From contig CM051455.1 of the NCBI GenBank assembly GCA_028274465.1, positions 127,259,462-127,323,461 on the forward strand: 64,000 nt of DNA, in the 5' to 3' direction. The translations under genes were made by a program, and so were the position numbers. Source of the DNA: Plantago ovata (lineage: Eukaryota; Streptophyta; Magnoliopsida; Lamiales; Plantaginaceae). The notes below the pieces were generated by a model, which worked only from the letters and a program-made list of their open reading frames with translations, searched no databases and was not told the origin of the DNA. Positions 24,044-36,258 of this stretch are shown one piece after another (the first letter of the stretch is position 1; each line of letters opens with the position of its first letter).

Positions 24044-25076
24044 TGTTGGTGTCGGAATATGTCCAACCCCCAAGGACATCTAAGAGCGTACTAGGGCGTC
24101 ATGGGCTGACCATGATAGAAGGGTCCGTTCACCTTTCATCAGGGTCCGACCAGACAAAAGACTAGGCAAAATAACCTAAGTCCTTATATGCGGCCCAAAA
24201 GTACAACTGCCCTACTAACTACTGAGTTGCCCTACTAGCGCGGTGACGCCCTACTAGCAGGACAAAGTCCTAGTAGCCACCGGCTAGGAGAAAGGCAAGC
24301 CCAGCAAAGAGCTCCTTGGACTACACCACGACCTCCGGCTACGTAGCCTCGCCCTACTAGCACGTCGAGAGGAACAAGACTGGTGCCCTTCTGCCCTACT
24401 AGCATAGGTAGTCGGACGAGTGTCCTTCCGCCCTACTACCACGGATGGCCGGACATAACTCCTTACGTCAAGGAAGAATTAACATGTCCCAAGGAAAAGG
24501 TGGTCCTCGGACCTTAGAAGCTCGGCAGTCGCCCTACTACCCCGTCCTCGGACGGTACTAGGGCGACATCCGCCCTAGGAGCACTTTGGTACCAAGGATG
24601 ACCGTTTTGCCCCTGCCAGCCTTAGTGGAAGATCTGGGCCAAAGCCCATGGGTCATTCCGAATGGGCCCAAGCCCATGAGAAGATTCAATCATGGCCGGA
24701 CACTTGTCACGATCACAAGTACTCAAGCAATATCCTACTTGCTAGTATAAATATGGGCTCACCTCATTAAAGGTACCAACCATTCAACGATTCAACTATT
24801 CAATCAATCAATCACTCAGTCATCACACTACTTTCTCACTCTACATTTACTAGGGAAGCTACCAACTCCCTACACGTAAAGTCGTCCCTCCGGCTTGATC
24901 TTAGACAAGCCGGGCTTGTGGCACTAACCCCCCCTCTTGCCAAGTTCTTCCTCAGGTCCTAGGTACAGTACGGAAGGCACTTACAGTGCGAAGGACGCTC
25001 TAGAACCTTCGCCTTACGACGCTCCGGAGGAAAGTACGACAACGCTCCAGAGGAAAGCACTAATTACCTATCAACA
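24044..25076 (+). repeat. 5' LTR of the Tat element
   Basis: Contains a TATA box (TATAAATA at 24746-24753) and about seven dispersed copies of CCCTACTAG/CCCTACTAC between 24200 and 24545. Ends ..CTATCAACA. Confidence 0.93.
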
Positions 25077-25077
25077 T

Positions 25078-25095
25078 TTGGCGCCGTCTGTGGGA
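25078..25095 (+). promoter_or_regulatory. Primer-binding site
   Basis: TTGGCGCCGTCTGTGGG lies one base after the LTR end, the usual form in plant Gypsy elements of this group. The priming tRNA is not determined here. Confidence 0.8.
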
Positions 25096-25139
25096 AGCGA
25101 ATAAAAATTTACCCTCGACCTACTAGCGCGGCCCGAAGG

Positions 25140-26530
25140 ATGGTAAATCCCAGAAGAAGTACCCGTCTTGCGACCGCCGTCGCCGGACCCCCACCTGCTC
25201 GTCCACGGGGCCGTCCCCCGATGGGCGGCAGAGGAAGAGGAAGGGGGCGAGTCAATGGTGGTAGGGCAGTTATAAATGATAATGTTGATGATTACCCGTA
25301 CGATGAATTGCTTGACGGAGCACCGACGAGCGTCACTCCTCCCGAGGAAGAAGGAGTTGCCAACAATGCGCCGCAAGGGATTCCCGTCGGATCCGCTTTT
25401 GGCGCATTGAGGAATCCCGCTCAACCGGCCGCAAGGCAAAATCAACCGGTCCCAAGGCAAGACCAACCAGCAGCCATGAACTTTACTCTTCCAAACGGAC
25501 GAGTAGTCCGTCCTGCGGACTTTGGTTTCACGGAGGCGCAATACGGATTGGTCCTCCTGACCATCCAAGGATGCCTAGGAGAAAATGAGGCAGCAAGAGT
25601 AGAAGAGGAAATAAGGGCCCAAAGGCAGCCCCAAGTGCAAGAACCCGCACCCATTGTAGCAAGAGCAAATCCCGCTCAAGACGAAGCTCAATCTCGAGCG
25701 AGTCCAAGGCCGATACACGCAAGGTTGGGACCTCAAGGCGTACAATCAAGACTAGGCCCCCAAGGCGTGCAATCGAGATTAGGCCCCCAAGGAGCCCCGG
25801 GAGACTTGAGAGAAATCATTGACCGAAGGGTAAGGGCCTCGCAAGGACCCAATAACCCGCTTCCCCCGAACCATCTTCAGGTTCCCCCGGACCAACTCCA
25901 ATTGCAAGTCATCAATCCGCCAACCCTTCCAAATCAGACCACTCCTCAGAACCGCCCGGAAGCAATGGCGGAAAATAATGGTGCGAGAATAGTAGCCCAA
26001 GTCACTCCAATGTTAGGCTTCGACCCCATGACCGGGAGAAGGCTAAACATTGAGGAGTTGAAAAGCCCAAAGGAAGGTCATTGAGGCGCAAATAGATGCG
26101 TTAAAAACCAGCGTCCAAGAGCAAGAAAAAGATTTGGAGCCGAGCGCACTATGTGATGCCTTAAGAAATCATGTGGTGAAAACTGACGAATGCATTAACC
26201 TCAAGACTGAAATTGAGAAGTTAGTGCGCCGAGGGAAATTGGTCAATTATGTCCGTCGGGAGGAATCGGTTCACCAATCCATTCATCACATCGCCCCTGA
26301 ACCACGAAGGGAGCCTTCAGCTTTGCCACCTCCGCCACCTCCTCATCCGGAGGATGAGCGACATCGGGATTTTGTAAGAGAGGCACACTTTGAGAATAGG
26401 CCTATCAATGAAAGAATTCTTACTATCGCCGGAGGACCAGCGGGAGGTGATAGTCGCAAAGCAAGAGAAAGAACTGCCAATAATCTCAAGGCGAGAGACC
26501 CCAAGTATGGACAAGTTGCCCCGAAAGGAA
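25140..26530 (+). CDS. gag: gag region of the Tat element, frameshifted and apparently missing the capsid core
   Basis: The first frame (25140-26084) starts with a basic RSTRLATA..RPRGRPPMGGRGRGRGR segment, followed by acidic and Gln/Pro-rich sequence. A 27-bp tandem triplication (GPQGVQSRL) lies near 25725-25800. The frame is lost at an A4 run near 26060 (net +1 or -2) and continues as a coiled-coil-like stretch, then KTDECINLKTEIEKL, the zinc-like end of Tat Gag. The retrotransposon-gag capsid domain expected between them (W..LP..SI..F) is not seen, so an internal deletion is likely. Gag would package the RNA in cytoplasmic particles; this copy probably cannot. Confidence 0.75.
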
Positions 26531-28509
26531 CCAACATGATTTCTTTCGACGATAGTGAGCTTCCTCTGAGACATGCCGGAGGAGGAGATACTCAAGACCC
26601 AAGTGTTCCTCTGGTAGTGTCGCTCGACATTTTTTGCTTCGAAGTTCCAAAAATACTGGTAGACACCGGAAGCTCAGCAAATCTCATCTTCACAAGTACT
26701 CTAAAAAAGATGAAAATCGACCCGAAGGAAGGGTTAAAAGAAGTGGTGAGCGCCCTAGTAGGGTTCGGAGGACAGCCCATAATGCCCCTTGGAAGCATGG
26801 TCCTCCCGGTGTCCATGGGCAAGGACCCTTGCAGAATAACAAAATCGGTTATATTCTTGGTAGTTGATATTCCTTTCGACTACTATGTGGTAATAGGGCG
26901 ACCCGCCTTGTACCAATTCAAAGCTGTTGTTTCAACCGTCCACAACCGCATGAAGTTTCCTTGCGACGGCGGAGCCATAGTACAAGTAATCGGGAACATA
27001 AAGGAGGCATGAGAGTGTTATACTCTTTCCGCAAGTGTGACCTCAAGTGCACGCTTCGCCCTAGGAGACAGAGATCCGAAGGCAGGAGCAAACGCCTTTT
27101 ACTCTATCCGAGCGACCAGGACTCGAAGGAAGTCGAAAAAATCTAGTCCGGCAGCAAGGCGAAGAAAGGCGGTCCAGAGGAAAGAGCAAAGTTTAGCGGT
27201 GGCAGAGGTAAAAGAGCTCGAAGAGTACCAAGTAATTCCTCCCATCCCTCCGACCTCGAAGAAAAAAACATTTTTTGAAGAGAACACAATTGAAGCGAAA
27301 GAAGCTTTGGAAGAAATTCAAGTGGTCGAAGGGTCTCCCGACAAGGTTACAAGGATAGGAACAGAGATGACCGCCGAGGTACGAATGAAGGTCATCCAAT
27401 GCCTCAGGGACAACAATGACGTATTCGCATGGAGTACGGAGGATCTCAAAGGAATCGACCCTAGGGTCGCGGTTCACCATTTGAACTTAGATTCCAAAAT
27501 CACCCATATCCGCGAGAAGCGAAGAGATTTTGGTCCGGAGGACAACACCATCATTGAGGCGAAGGTCCAAAGGCTCTTGAAAGCCGGACACATCAAAGAA
27601 GTAAGATACTCAGAGTGGGTTTGCAATGTGGTCTTAGTAGAGAAAGGCGAAGGGAAGTGGAGAATGTGCAACAACATCACTCGTCTCAACAAGTTTTGTC
27701 CGAAGGATCCTTATCCCCTTCCAAGGATTGATCAACTTGTGGATTCCACCGCCGGATGTGAACTACTTAGCTTCATGGATGCCTATCAAGGCTTTTATCA
27801 AATCAAGATGGCAAGGGACGACGTACCAAAGACAGCCTTCTTTGCTAATGGAAATGTCTACTGCTTCAACGTCATGCCCTTCGAACTCAAAAACGCGGGG
27901 GCGACCTACCAACGCCTAGTGAACAAGATGTTCAAGGACGAGATAGGCAAAACCATGGAAGTGTACGTCGACGATATGCTGGTGAAAAGCAAGAAGGAAG
28001 ACCAACACGTCGAGCACCTTAACAAGTGCTTCGCAGTCCTGAGGAAATATGGCATGAAGCTTAACCCGGCAAAGTGCACATTTGGTGTCAAGGGAGGCAA
28101 GTTCCTTGGCTATGTGGTGACCGAAAGGGGAATAGAAGCAAATCCAGAAAAGATCAAAGCCATACTTGACCTTCCGCAGCCAAAGACGCTCAACGAGGTA
28201 CAACAATTGGTTGGGAAGTCAATTGCCCTGAGCCGTTTCATCTCGAGATCGGCCGAGAAGAATCTGCCCTTCTTCAAGGTCCTAAGGAAGAGTAATCAGT
28301 TCGAATGGACAAAAGAATGCGAAGAGGCTTTTGAGAAACTGAAGCAATACTTGTTGTCGCCACCTTTGTTATCCAAGTCGGTCGACGGAGAACCATTATA
28401 TCTCTACCTTGCGACCACTCCGGAGGAAATAAGTTCCGTCTTGGTACGGATCCAAGGGAATGATCACATGCCGATCTATTATTTGAGCAAGGCACTCACG
28501 GGTGCGTAG
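26530..28509 (+). CDS. pol: Protease and reverse transcriptase of the Tat element
   Basis: The retropepsin active site ILVDTGSSANLIF lies near 26652-26690, followed by the hydrophobic/Gly flap region and VVIGRP. A TGA in frame at 27010-27012 separates it from RT. RT then shows WRMCNNITRLNKFCPKDPYPLPR, DAYQGFYQIKM, FANGNVYCFNVMPF and YVDDMLVKSKK (catalytic YVDD near 27963). The frame ends at a TAG (28507-28509) just before the RNase H motif LDIERLSFALVYAA. Both stops are single-codon changes in an otherwise intact frame. Confidence 0.9.
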
Positions 28510-30894
28510 ACGAGATATTTGGACATTGAAAGGTTGTCATTCGCCTTGGTCTATGCCGCAAGGAGGCTCAAACCATACTTTGGTGCACACAAAGTGATTG
28601 TCTTAACGAGCCAACCTCTGAAGCAAGTCCTAGGGCGACCTGAAATGAGCGGAAGACTAGCAAGATGGGCGATCGAGCTTAGTGAGTTCGACATCGGCTA
28701 CCAAGCTCCATTAGCCAAAAAAGCCCAAGTTCTAGCAGATTTCTTGGCCGAGTATCCCGCCAAGGATCCTATGGACATCGACCCAAAGGAAGCACAATCT
28801 GATTCGGCTATGATGATCGACTCCCAAGGACCTCAAGTCAGTGAACATTTCAAAGCTCCAGAAGCGGCATTGAAGGGATTCAAGAAACTAGCCCAAGCTA
28901 GTCGAGAAATTGACATGTCCAACGCCGAAGACGCCATGCTCTATCGTCCTGAGACCAATGACTTGAGGTCAGAGTACACTCCTAGCAACATGTTCCTTCT
29001 TAACGATGTGGCAATGGAAGAAGCAAATTCTAAGATTATAATTCAAGGACCAAAATCCGGAATGGAAGTTCCGGAGGAAGCAGAAAAGGGTCCGGAGGAA
29101 AGAGGAAAGGGTCCGAAGGAACCAGTTCGAGAGATAATGCTCCCCGAACCAAAATATCCAAAAAATCATGGAGATGTTTGGATTTTACAAGTTGATGGTT
29201 CGTCTTGCGGGAGGTCCGGAGGAATTGGAATCTACCTCATGAGCCCCGGAGGAGCCGAGTTAGAATACGTAGTGACCTTAGGCTTTTCAGTCTCAAACAA
29301 TGAAGCAGAATATGAAGCGATTCTGATCGGTCTCCGGATGGCCAAAGCACTCCAAGTGAAGAAAATCAAACTTTTTACCGACTCACAATTGGCCGAGAGG
29401 CAGTTGGCCGGAGCATTCAAAGCGAAGAAGAGCTCCTTGCTAGAGTACAAGGACGCTATCAAAGAAGAGATGACACAATTTGAAGAATGCCGAGTAGAGA
29501 AATTTGCAAGAGAACTCAATGGTAAGGCGGATGCCTTGTCCAAATATGCATCAGCGTCCGGAGGCGTAGACACTCGAAATGTGATTCTTCTGAAGATGGA
29601 GCTTTCGTCCATCGCAAGTTCTCAGAAAAGTGCGCAAGGCATGTTCACCATTGATACAACCCCAAGTTGGATGCAACCTATCGCGACCTATTTGATGCAT
29701 GGAATTCTCCCAAGGGACCGTGCGGAAGCAAGGAGGATCAAAGGAAGAGCAGTAAGATACTTTGTCCAAGGGGCATATCTTTACAAGAGATCCTTCAGAG
29801 GCACACACCTTAGATGTGTTAGTGACAACGAAGTTCAAGCGATCCTAGAGGAAATGCACCAAGGGAGTTGCGGAAACCACTCGGGAGGAAGAGCTTTAGC
29901 TCAGAAAATCATTCGCCAAGGATTTTATTGGCCAACAGTGCGAGAGGATGATGCGCAATTCGTGCGCAAATGCGAAGAATGTCAATACTTTGCGACCCCC
30001 GATCGCGCGCCCGCAAGACCTCTTATTCCTTCAAAGATCACATGTCCCTTCGACACATGGGGAATAGACATCGTCGGACCATTGCCCAAAGGAACCAGAC
30101 AAAAGAAGTTCATCATTGTCGCGGTAGAGTACTTCAGCAAATGGGCAGAGGCGGAAGCGGTTTCGGTGATCAGCGAGAAGAAAGTTATGGATTTCGTCTG
30201 GAGGAACATTGTATGTCGCTTTGGCTTGCCAAGGGTCCTTGTGTCCGACAACGGCTCTCAATTCTCTGGAGCCAAGTTTAACGCATGGTGCGAAAGGATG
30301 AAGATCGAAAGGCGCTTTACTTCAGTAGGATATCCCCAAGCCAACGGCCAAACTGAGTCCACCAACAAGACGTTCGTAAGGAGCTTGAAGAAAAGGTTTT
30401 CAGCGTACCAAGGTAGTTGGGTCGAGCAACTTGATGAAGTCCTTTGGGCCTACCGCACTACTTCAAAGACAGCAACAAGGGAAACCCCATTCTCCCTTGT
30501 TTACGGTTCGGAGGCAGTTATCCCGGCCGAGATTGTGCATGAGACATTGAGAATTCAAGGCTATCAACCGGAGGACAATCATGAAGCAAGAATGTTTGAT
30601 CTAGAAATGCTCGAAGAGTCAAGAACCACATCATTGCCAAACATCTTGAGATACCAAGCCATTGTCGCGAAGGCCTATAACAAGTACGTCAAGGACAGAG
30701 ACTTTCAAGTCGGAGATTTAGTACTCCGCAAGGCAGATATCCTAGGCAATCCACACAAGATGGAACCTAAGTGGGAAGGACCTTACAAAATCATAGAAGC
30801 CAACTCAAATGGAAGCTACCGCTTGGAAGACGCCGAAGGAAGCAAGTTGAAGAACACCTGGAACACCACCAATCTCCAGAGGTTTTATGCCTAG
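28510..30894 (+). CDS. pol: RNase H, archaeal-type RNase H and integrase of the Tat element
   Basis: About 790 uninterrupted codons. First is the RT-linked RNase H (ERLSFALVYAARRLKPYF to VLADFLAEYP). After a charged spacer comes a second RNase H with WILQVDGSSCGRSGG, NNEAEYEAI and LFTDSQL, the duplicated aRNH of Tat elements. Integrase follows: HHCC zinc finger (H..H..CEECQ near 29850-29985), catalytic core DTWGIDIVGPLPKG, SDNGSQF and QANGQTESTNK with the closing Glu, and a C-terminal WEGPYKIIEA fold. It ends at a natural stop near 30894. Integrase inserts the cDNA in the nucleus. Confidence 0.93.
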   Translation, partial: TRYLDIERLSFALVYAARRLKPYFGAHKVIVLTSQPLKQVLGRPEMSGRLARWAIELSEFDIGYQAPLAKKAQVLADFLAEYPAKDPMDIDPKEAQSDSAMMIDSQGPQVSEHFKAPEAALKGFKKLAQASREIDMSNAEDAMLYRPETNDLRSEYTPSNMFLLNDVAMEEANSKIIIQGPKSGMEVPEEAEKGPEERGKGPKEPVREIMLPEPKYPKNHGDVWILQVDGSSCGRSGGIGIYLMSPGGAELEYVVTLGFSVSNNEAEYEAILIGLRMAKALQVKKIKLFTDSQLAERQLAGAFKAKKSSLLEYKDAIKEEMTQFEECRVEKFARELNGKADALSKYASASGGVDTRNVILLKMELSSIASSQKSAQGMFTIDTTPSWMQPIATYLMHGILPRDRAEARRIKGRAVRYFVQGAYLYKRSFRGTHLRCVSDNEVQAILEEMHQGSCGNHSGGRALAQKIIRQGFYWPTVREDDAQFVRKCEECQYFATPDRAPARPLIPSKITCPFDTWGIDIVGPLPKGTRQKKFIIVAVEYFSKWAEAEAVSVISEKKVMDFVWRNIVCRFGLPRVLVSDNGSQFSGAKFNAWCERMKIERRFTSVGYPQANGQTESTNKTFVRSLKKRFSAYQGSWVEQLDEVLWAYRTTSKTATRETPFSLVYGSEAVIPAEIVHETLRIQGYQPEDNHEARMFDLEMLEESRTTSLPNILRYQAIVAKAYNKYVKDRDFQVGDLVLRKADILGNPHKMEPKWEGPYKIIEANSNGSYRLEDAEGSKLKNTWNTTNLQRFYA

Positions 30895-32067
30895 AAGGCA
30901 TTGGAGAAATATGCAACGTTTTGATGAGCTCTTATGGAAAGCCCCTTTTTCGCCGAGTTTATGATTCCTAGTTCAGTTTTTGTTTCGCTCCTTGGGCATG
31001 GCCTCGAAGCCCTCCGTTGTAATTGAATTTCCGTCAAATCAATGCAACTCTTTCAGTTTGAAATATTGTCTTGCTGGCTCGAAAGGCAGATATAAAACCA
31101 CTAAGGGCAACATAAAAATACGAAACTAGATGAGAAACCTCCGAAGGAAAGAAATAAAGGTCGAAAAGCAAAAAAATCAATCTTCTTGATTTCTCGAAAC
31201 AAGAAAAAGATATCTCGGGAAAAAAAATTTCAGAAAATTTTCGGGTCGGAGGACGCACAAAGGCGCGACCACTCGCCCCTTGGCCGAAGATTCCAAATGG
31301 TCGGAAAACCATAACTATTCCATCGCCCACAAGAGACTTTTTCATGAATTTTTTGAGAAAAAATTGTAAGGGAGAAAAGTGTGCTCGACAACACACTTAA
31401 TTACCTTAGGTCCGACTACATTGGTGATTAAAGTGGCTCGACTAACATCCATTCATGAAGCGTCCGAAGGCATCAAGAGAAGGGGCGCCCGAGTACTAGA
31501 ATTAATACTTGGCGAAATTTTGTCTAAGTTTTGATTCCTACTTAGAAAATTTTGTCTAAGTTTTAAAGAAGCACTAGGCGGCCGACTACCAAGAAGAATG
31601 TACGTCGACCGACCAGCAAAGGTAGTCGAGCAGCAAGGTTTGAGAGGTATGTTACATCGTCCGATGACAGATGAGTTTCGATACTTGGAATTTGTTTGAA
31701 AGAAAAGGTCCAGAAGCGCGTGATTTAAGATGTATATTACAATCGTCCGATGGCTCCGTCCGACGACGCATACTTAGAAAATTTTCTAAGTCCAATGGAG
31801 GAAAAGCAAGTACCTGAAGCAACATATTATGAAAAATCGCATAATGCTTTGCGACATACCAAAAGCAAGGAAAAAGACGCAAAACAGAAGCAATGAGGAA
31901 ATTAGCATAAGGCCTCGTCGGGCAAAAGGAGAAGCAATGTTGATTTACAAAAAGATATGCACCCATCCAAGTGGGGCATCAAAAACAGCTCTCCCGAGCA
32001 TGCCACAAAGGGCCGGATAAGTTAAAGCATGAAAATGATTGTTCGACTAGCAAAACAAAAGTACTTT
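30895..32067. other. Non-coding 3' region of the Tat element
   Basis: No coding frame of note. Repeats of TTAGAAAATTTTGTCTAAG occur near 31535 and 31770. This is the long untranslated 3' stretch typical of Tat elements. Confidence 0.6.
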
Positions 32068-35000
32068 TTAAATTTTTCTACAAGTTCTACCGAGCATACT
32101 CGGCCTTCTCCTCTCGGAGCGGCTTCGCGACGGCTCGGGGGACTTGGGGGGAGATTTTTGCGGGTCTTGCCCTTCCTCAGTACGACTACCACCCCCAGAA
32201 GCTTGGCTTGCTCCCTCTGCTCGACCGACTCCAGAGGTCCCCGCGCGCTTCTTGGCCTCGAGCGACTCTCGGAACTTGATGACCTCGGGCTCCTCCACAG
32301 TGTAGTCGCGGCCGAGGACAGGGCCAGGAAGAGCGAGCCACCTAGTGTTGCGATGGCCACATTTGTTGAACGGCTCGAGTATCCCAACTCGGAGGACCTC
32401 GGGCACCTAGGAAGGAAGTAGGCCGACCTTGGCAGGGTAAGGGACCTCTGGGTTAGCGACCAGCGCGCCGAACTCGCAAGCTTTGTTCTCAGCGTCGGAC
32501 ACCATTTGATCTTCATAGTCCGCAAAGTCGCCGTTCTTGTTGTCCATTAAGCCCGCGGCGTCACTGTCGAAGTCCTCGGACAACAGACCCTTAGCCTTCA
32601 GCTGGTCCAGGGCCGAGTAGAAGCCCTCATCGCGTCCAACCTCCTTAGTCTCCAACATCTTCAGACGGTACGAGGCGGACTCATAGAAAGCTTTGGCGCC
32701 CTCGTACCGCGTGTCCTTGAGGTACCCGAGGACGACATCCTTGAAACGGGCCATTTTGATGGAAAGATTGCCCCATGCATCCTTCCAAGCCTTCATCTGC
32801 CTTTGGACCTTGGCGCTCTCGGCCTCCAGAGTAGTAAATTTGGCCTTCTCGACCTGGAGCTCCTCCTCAAGTCCCCGAGCACGGGTATTGGCCTCTTGGA
32901 GTTGGAGGTGCAAGTTCGCAACTTCCTCCGGAGCACCCTTGCCGGCCGCCAAATTCCCGATTGCGCCCACTATAGCGGCGAGCTGCAACAAATAAGAGAG
33001 CGGTCCGAGGACCCAAGAAATTAGCAAAGGCGCGAGGAGCACAAGTTAAAACACTTGGTGAAATTTTGAAATTGAAAGGGAGGACATTACCTTGCGCGAG
33101 ACTTGGCTTAGCTCATGTGCCCGATCAAGCTCGTCGAGCGCCATGATGCGGTTTACCTCGTCCGTGGTGATCTCCTTCCCTTTGCCCTTATTTTTGTGGG
33201 CCTTCTTCCCCGCTCGACCACCCTCGTCGTCGGAGCTCCTCTTCGACTTCTTAGCTCGCTTGTCCTCTTTGGACGGGGCGTCGGCCTTCTTCAGCTGTGG
33301 CAGAGCCATCTCTAGGGGAGGCTCACCTTCACGCTCGCGACGAGCCACTTCATCCTTGTGCACGGCCGCGTTCCTAGGAGGGTCGCAAGGCAGCTGCGAC
33401 GGAGAGTTCATCACCTTGTCCAACTTTTGCTGTTGGACAATCTTGCGCTGAGCGGCGCGCTGTCTTCTCCCGGCTTCGAGCGTCTCAGACATGAAACATG
33501 AAGGCGTGAGCAACATAGTGACTCAAAAAATAGCTAAGTATGAAAGTAAAAACTCGGAAGGAAAGACAAAATTATGAAACCGAGCGAGGAGACGCTCCTC
33601 GCACAAGGTGCCTCGGACGATTAACTTACCGAGATCCTTCTTAAAGCCGCAATACACCGGATCGGTCAAATTTGCCAAGTATGGCAAGGGATGGAGATTC
33701 AACGCCCAGTAAAAGTACCTCTTGGGCTCCGGAAGCAAGTTCTCGTGCTGTAGTCGAGCATCCCAAGGAGCCAGGTCGTCCATGACCGTTTTACCCACCC
33801 AACTCCCTCTGAAAAATTTCTTCGGGACACCCCAAGCCATCTGCTCGTCGCTCATGCCCTGTTGTCGCACCTTGCGGACATAGAAGTAGCGCGACCACCA
33901 CCTACAACCGATTGACGACGGAGCCTCCTTCAAAAAAGCAAACCCCCGTCTGGTCGAGAAGAAGTAGAAATGGGGGTTCTCCGGACTGACAGACACCCGG
34001 AAGAGTTGGATAAATGTGGAATAATTAACCGGGATCCCTCGGATGTGGCAAAAGACCCCGTAACAAACTAGCGTGTCAGGCGAGCTCGGGATTATTTGAG
34101 CTGGAGCGAGGCCCAGGTCGTTGAAGAGTTGGCGGAAGGCGTCACAAAATGGCATGCACCAGCCTCGCTCGAAGGACATAGTGTGAACCGCCATATACCC
34201 GGCCGGCGGGTTGTAAAAGGTCTAGTCGGGCGTCGGAAGGAGTATATCGACCTTGGACGCCGGCAAGGAGTAAATCCACCTAAGGTGAGGGATCTCCTCC
34301 TCACAAATAGTGGTCGCTACAGTAGGAATGGCACCGTCCTCGTTCAGCTCTCTAGACGGATCCGGATGATGACATGCCGAGACGGGGCGGGTAAACTTAG
34401 CGCCCGAAGAAGCGGCACCCCTCGGACGACCGTCCTTGGCAAATTTAGGAGCGACTGGCTCGTCCTTTCTTCTTCTCTTCCTCGGCGCAGAGCGAGAAGT
34501 CCCTACGTCCTCGGAGGCGGACACTTGGTTTCCTTCCTCGCGCGCATCCTCGCCCTCTTCAACATCGAGCGGTAATCCTTCCTCGCGACTCCTCTGGGAT
34601 TCTCCCTCGGACGCATCAACTGAAAACTCATCGTCGTCCCCGAAGAAAGAGTCGCTGCTCTCGTTATGTACATAAGCGACTGGCTTGCTCCCACTCGGAC
34701 CGGCCTCATCAAAATTAGGAGGCGGTCGACGGACCTCGTCGTCGGAAGAGAGAGTTACCACTCTCTGATAATAACCCTGAGGTAAGTACCTCACGGGGCT
34801 TGGACTCTTCGTAGTTTTTGAAGAGGATTTCTCAGTCAAAGGAGGTGCCTCAGCACCAAGCAAAGCGGGCGCATCATCTACTGCGACGACCCGTGGGTCT
34901 ATAGGGTCCGGTTGACCACCTGCTCGATAACCTCGCCCCAGCGCCCTAGCAACAGCATTAACTACCTCGGAGGGAACACTATGAGAGACACCCTCCTCGG

Positions 35001-35232
35001 CCTCGTCATTGATAAACGAGTCGTTCAGATCGTACTCGTTCCTCGGCCCTCTAGAGCGAGCGACTAGCCTGTCCTCCGGAGAAGTACTCACTACTTCTTC
35101 TTCCTCCGTGGGCACATCGACAACGGGAAGGTCGTTATCGAGAAAGCTTGCAGATAAGGAACTGCTGCTGTCCGCGTACCCTTGCCCCTCTGACACGTTC
35201 TCGCTATCACTCCTCTCGGACATCCTAAACAA
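32068..35232 (-). CDS. Antisense spliced gene of the Tat element ('putative gypsy type transposon' family)
   Basis: On the strand opposite gag-pol. Part 1 (35232-33630) opens with an acidic Ser/Glu-rich region and moves into a folded domain with FERGWCMPFCDAFRQLF, CYGVFCHIRGIPVNYSTF and RYFYWALNLHPLP, which I recognise as the PF04195-type domain. An in-frame TAG interrupts it at 34222-34224. The donor CTCG|GTAAGT (33630) leads to part 2 (about 33521-33091), a basic Lys-rich segment ending at CGCAAG|GTAATG. Acceptor TTTGTTGCAG (before 32982) opens part 3, a coiled coil (LQEANTRARGLEEELQVEK). A second in-frame TAG lies at 32407-32409, then an Arg/Ser-rich tail. Role unknown; antisense genes of this kind are known from some Tat elements. 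Confidence 0.7.
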
Positions 35233-35888
35233 AGGAAGAGGAAAACATCAATCAACGTCGGTTTTATGTAAGGTCCGAGAGGTCAATTTAGGTGAATTTT
35301 AAGTCCAAGTCTCAAAGCCGAGACGCGCAGGCACAATCAAGAGGAGCGACTACCATATAGGGAGGCGAGGGGCGATGAGAAAAAAGGGGGCAGTAGGTAT
35401 ATATAAAAACGGAGCGAGGAGCACGAAAAGCAAGCAAAGTAATAAGCGCGAGTAAAGCAGAAAAAATAAAGGAAAGAAAGATACTTACTTGATTTGATGG
35501 AAAGGGAGAAGTTGTTGCTCGACGACCGCGCTCGACTACACAGATGCCTCGCTCTTCAGGAATGCTGGTCGCTCAGTTGTAATTGCTCTGAGTGAGTTTT
35601 GGCGAAAAGTTTGCAAATGAATCTAAGTACCCCTATTTATAAGAGGGTAGTACCGGAAGGCGAACCGTCGCATACGTGTCAATGAATCTGGGCCACACGC
35701 GGACGAGATAGACGACCCAGATTAAGCCACGTCATGAAAAGACGATTTTACCCCCAGGGCGCCACGATTTGAGAAAAACCCGGTCGGAGCGTACGCGAAC
35801 TAGAAAGCTCCCTACCAAGTACGCTGCCCGAGCAGCTCACCACCGAATACGCTCCTCGAGCAGCTCGCCCTACCAAGCAAGCTCCTCG

Positions 35889-35934
<46 letters not shown>

Positions 35935-36245
35935 AAGAGGAGAACGACTACATCACATGCTCCGAAGGAAGAAAAGACTATTCCTCGACCTCTGGAAGCT
36001 ACATGACCTTACCCGGATCCAATCTCTTTCATACAATACTCTTTTTAGTGGTCCGAGTACCGTCTACTCGAACCATAAAAAAGAGGGGGGAGGGAGAGAT
36101 AGGAGGAGGGAAAGATTGTGAAAACCATGGGGTTGCAAGGAAAAACTTTTTTGCAAACGTACATCGGACCATACTTCAAGATTGAAGGGAAGGCCGACTT
36201 GAACTTAATAGTTCCACAACTATCTTCTACTAAGATACTTGGAAA
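35233..36245. other. 3' region of the Tat element upstream of the antisense gene
   Basis: Probably holds the promoter of the antisense gene: TATAAAA near 35401 reads TATA on both strands. Contains an A-run of about 43 at 35890-35932. No gene seen. Confidence 0.5.
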
Positions 36246-36258
36246 CTAGGGGGACATA
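36246..36258 (+). promoter_or_regulatory. Polypurine tract of the Tat element
   Basis: ACTAGGGGGACATA directly precedes the 3' LTR, the expected plus-strand priming site. Confidence 0.7.

Noticed and set aside
25071..25568. 165-codon minus-strand frame opposite gag, and similar shadows across the Tat pol region
   Set aside because: Antisense shadows of a strong sense coding region, with no domain.
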